From JAAFHB01 sp038240855 (GTDB taxonomy: Bacteria > Bacteroidota > Bacteroidia > Bacteroidales > Prolixibacteraceae), in NCBI GenBank assembly GCA_038240855.1, contig JBBRGI010000052.1, positions 1-15,420 of the forward strand: a stretch of 15,420 bases of DNA, written 5' to 3'. Below are positions 13,660-15,420 of this stretch, in pieces. Position 1 is the first letter of the stretch, and every line of letters begins with the position of its first letter. The notes below the pieces were generated by a model. That model was not told the origin of the DNA and searched no databases. It saw only the letters and a program-made list of their open reading frames with translations. A program made the position numbers and the translations under genes.

Positions 13660-15354
13660 ATGAAAACGGCAACAAGAATTTTTGTCATACTGGCCATTTT
13701 ATCACTGATGTGCCAACCTGTCCTGAACGCTCAGACCATCCCGGAGGATATCATTTTCAAAGCAATGAATGATGAACTTAACCGGAATCTATCACAATTA
13801 AAGATCAATGCATACCGCACCCCCTTTTTTATTTCCTACCAGTTCAATGATGGTCAAAAAATAACAGTTCGGGCTACCTTAGGAGCGATCCAAAGTACGG
13901 ATGAATCTCCTGTTCGCATTCAAAATGTAAGGCTCATGGCAGGAGATTATTCGCTCAACTATGAAGACTTAGCTCCATCAGGTTTATTATTCGGAAGTGG
14001 CTCACTGGCATTGCCGCTCGAAAATGATTACAATGCTATCCGGAGGGCTTTCTGGTTTGCGAGCGACCGGAGATATAAAAGGGCAATTAACAGCTATGAT
14101 CAAAAAATCTCCGCACTAAAACAACAAAATAAGGCAGCCGAAGAGAAGCTGGATGACTATTGGAAAATAACACCCGTTAGCCTTGTTATAAATTGCACAA
14201 AGGAAAAATATGATAAACCCAGATGGGAAGCTGTCGCCAGGGATATTTCATCGGTTTTTAAAGCCCATTCTCAAATTAGTAATTCCTCAGTAGTGATCTC
14301 TTTAATGAACACCATTGTTTATATTACGTCCAGCGAAGGACTTAAACTTAAAATTCCGCTCAGTATAGCAAGTATGTTGGTAAATGCCAGCATCCAGGCG
14401 GAAGATGGAGATATTCTAAATGACCAACTCCGGTATTATGCCTTAACTCCTGAACAATTACCGACCGCGGATAAAGTAAAACAAGACATCAAACAAATGG
14501 CTGATCATATTTCAGCATTAAGCAAGGCCCCACTAATGAAAGACGCCTATTCAGGACCTGTTATATTTGAGGGAGAAGCAGTTGCAGAACTATTTATACA
14601 GAAACTATTCAGGAACAATGGTTTGGTTGCATACCGGGAACCTGATTATGCCGTTAGACAGAACTACGGAAGCATAATTAAAATGGATGATAAAATAAAC
14701 CAGCGTATCTTTTCTGAAAACATCACCATAAAGGAAACCCCAAAATTGAAAGTTTTTAATAACACCCCTCTAATCGGTACATTTGAAATTGATTCTGAGG
14801 GAGTTGTACCAAAAGACGAATTGATTTTGGTTGATAAAGGAATCTTAAAAACGATGCTTAACGACCGGGTTCCAACAAAAAAAATATTGGAATCGAATGG
14901 GCACAGCCGTTTTACCATGAATGGGATTATTGCAGGGGCTCAAAAAGCTCCAGGGGTAATAAACGTTTATTACAATAAAGGTGAATCAGCCAGGTTATTG
15001 CGCAAAGCCGTTTTAAAAAAAGCGGCCAAAGACGGACTGGAGTACATTTATGTGATACGTAAATTTGAAGATTCAAGACCAATCGGGGTTTATCAGGTGA
15101 GTATAAAAACAGGTGAAGAACAATTGATAAGGTCAGCAATAATCAGTGATTTCCAGATGAGCAGATTTAAATATATTACATTGGGCACCAGGGAGCAAAT
15201 TGTTTACAACACCTTGCTAAATTCGTCAATACCAGTATCTTTTATTGTCCCGCAGGCGCTGGTTTTCGACGATATCAGTATCGAAAAGAATAAAAATGTC
15301 AAATCGAAATTGCCGCTTGTGTCAAATCCGCTAATTTCCCAAAATGAAAAATAA
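13660..15354 (+). CDS. Exported TldE/PmbA-like paralogue without metal ligands
   Basis: A 564-aa protein with a signal peptide (1-24, VLNA before Gln25), clearly paralogous to the upstream gene product: EL-R-L-(N/K)-x-Y-x(3)-PFFISY near residue 47, LGAI, ALTPEQLP, KAPLMKDAYSGPVIFEGEA, LVDKGILKTMLNDR and ESNGHSR all align. At the metal site the upstream HEIFGH is replaced by IQKLFR (313-318, the same numbering), and the third ligand YC is YN (Asn517), so zinc hydrolysis is not expected. Loss of HExxxH is also the hallmark of TldE/PmbA, which serves as the non-catalytic partner of TldD; a heterodimer with the upstream protein is the best reading. The reading frame is long and intact, so this is not a pseudogene. 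Spacing of 49 bp without a terminator indicates one operon. Confidence 0.88.
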   Translation: MKTATRIFVILAILSLMCQPVLNAQTIPEDIIFKAMNDELNRNLSQLKINAYRTPFFISYQFNDGQKITVRATLGAIQSTDESPVRIQNVRLMAGDYSLNYEDLAPSGLLFGSGSLALPLENDYNAIRRAFWFASDRRYKRAINSYDQKISALKQQNKAAEEKLDDYWKITPVSLVINCTKEKYDKPRWEAVARDISSVFKAHSQISNSSVVISLMNTIVYITSSEGLKLKIPLSIASMLVNASIQAEDGDILNDQLRYYALTPEQLPTADKVKQDIKQMADHISALSKAPLMKDAYSGPVIFEGEAVAELFIQKLFRNNGLVAYREPDYAVRQNYGSIIKMDDKINQRIFSENITIKETPKLKVFNNTPLIGTFEIDSEGVVPKDELILVDKGILKTMLNDRVPTKKILESNGHSRFTMNGIIAGAQKAPGVINVYYNKGESARLLRKAVLKKAAKDGLEYIYVIRKFEDSRPIGVYQVSIKTGEEQLIRSAIISDFQMSRFKYITLGTREQIVYNTLLNSSIPVSFIVPQALVFDDISIEKNKNVKSKLPLVSNPLISQNEK

Positions 15355-15388
15355 AATTAAGTTACTTTTGCAAAGAAGTAATTTAATT
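15355..15388. promoter_or_regulatory. -7 promoter element inside a 13-bp inverted repeat
   Basis: TACTTTTG at 15363-15370 is a perfect TAnnTTTG -7 element, 23 bp before the ATG at 15394. It lies inside an inverted repeat: AATTAAGTTACTT (15355-15367) and AAGTAATTTAATT (15376-15388), with one non-identical position (G:U in RNA) around an 8-nt centre. No clear -33 TTTG was found. The repeat begins at the stop codon of the previous gene, so it could also act as a weak hairpin. Promoter call fairly good; operator role is inference. Confidence 0.6.
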
Positions 15389-15393
15389 CTACT

Positions 15394-15420
15394 ATGAAGG
15401 ATCAAATCGAAGCACTCAAT
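15394..15420 (+). CDS. Start of an unidentified gene (3' truncated by window edge)
   Basis: ATG followed by eight sense codons (MKDQIEALN) running off the window. It is placed 23 bp after a perfect -7 element, which supports it as a real start. Nine residues are too few for identification; a polar, helix-prone N-terminus is all that can be said. Confidence 0.55.

Noticed and set aside
13660..15354. Second TldD-like gene as a decaying pseudogene
   Set aside because: Full-length open frame with signal peptide and conserved fold blocks; loss of ligands is also the normal state of TldE/PmbA partners.
1..15420. CRISPR arrays, tRNA/rRNA genes, insertion sequences, integrases
   Set aside because: Looked for spaced identical repeats, tRNA-like folds and transposase motifs; none seen.

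Overview
The window looks like a Bacteroidota chromosome, plausibly from the Bacteroidales/Marinilabiliales side, though the exact taxon cannot be fixed from the sequence. The grounds are A+T-rich spacers, weak or absent Shine-Dalgarno sequences, -7 elements close to TAnnTTTG, a TonB-dependent receptor end, a lipoprotein with a CKKDE start, and several exported proteins whose predicted mature N-terminus is Gln. All recognisable genes lie on the + strand.

Region 1 (1-2600) is an outer-membrane/surface module. It holds the last 80 codons of a TonB-dependent receptor-like beta-barrel, a 519-aa lipoprotein (Ig-like Big_2 domain plus a beta-helix-like domain) closed by a strong UUCG terminator, a perfect 16-bp palindrome, and an exported protein built from five 24-residue MORN_2-type repeats.

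Region 2 (2601-11590) is a complete phosphate-starvation locus: a small exported carboxypeptidase-regulatory-like protein, a porin, pstS, pstC, pstA, pstB, phoU, a PhoB-type regulator and a PhoR-type kinase. The porin and PstS would bring phosphate across the outer membrane and periplasm. PstCAB would pump it inward. PhoU would link transporter state to the kinase, which would phosphorylate the regulator. The most striking signal is non-coding. The three spacers before the small protein, the porin and pstS each carry TGTAAC-like direct repeats with an 11-bp period. In all three, the last repeat starts exactly 16 bp before a Bacteroidota-type -7 element. These are strong candidates for the binding sites of the PhoB-type regulator encoded about 5 kb downstream. 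The pstS-pstC spacer holds a repeat/inverted-repeat element that could uncouple PstS level from permease level.

Region 3 (11591-15354) is a 310-bp spacer followed by two tandem exported TldD/PmbA-family proteins. The first keeps the metal site (HEIFGH and a downstream Cys). The second is a similar-length paralogue in which every metal ligand is replaced. This resembles the TldD/TldE active/inactive pairing, but with signal peptides.

Region 4 (15355-15420) has a perfect TAnnTTTG promoter element inside a 13-bp inverted repeat, then the first nine codons of another gene.

No tRNA, rRNA, CRISPR array, transposase or integrase was seen.
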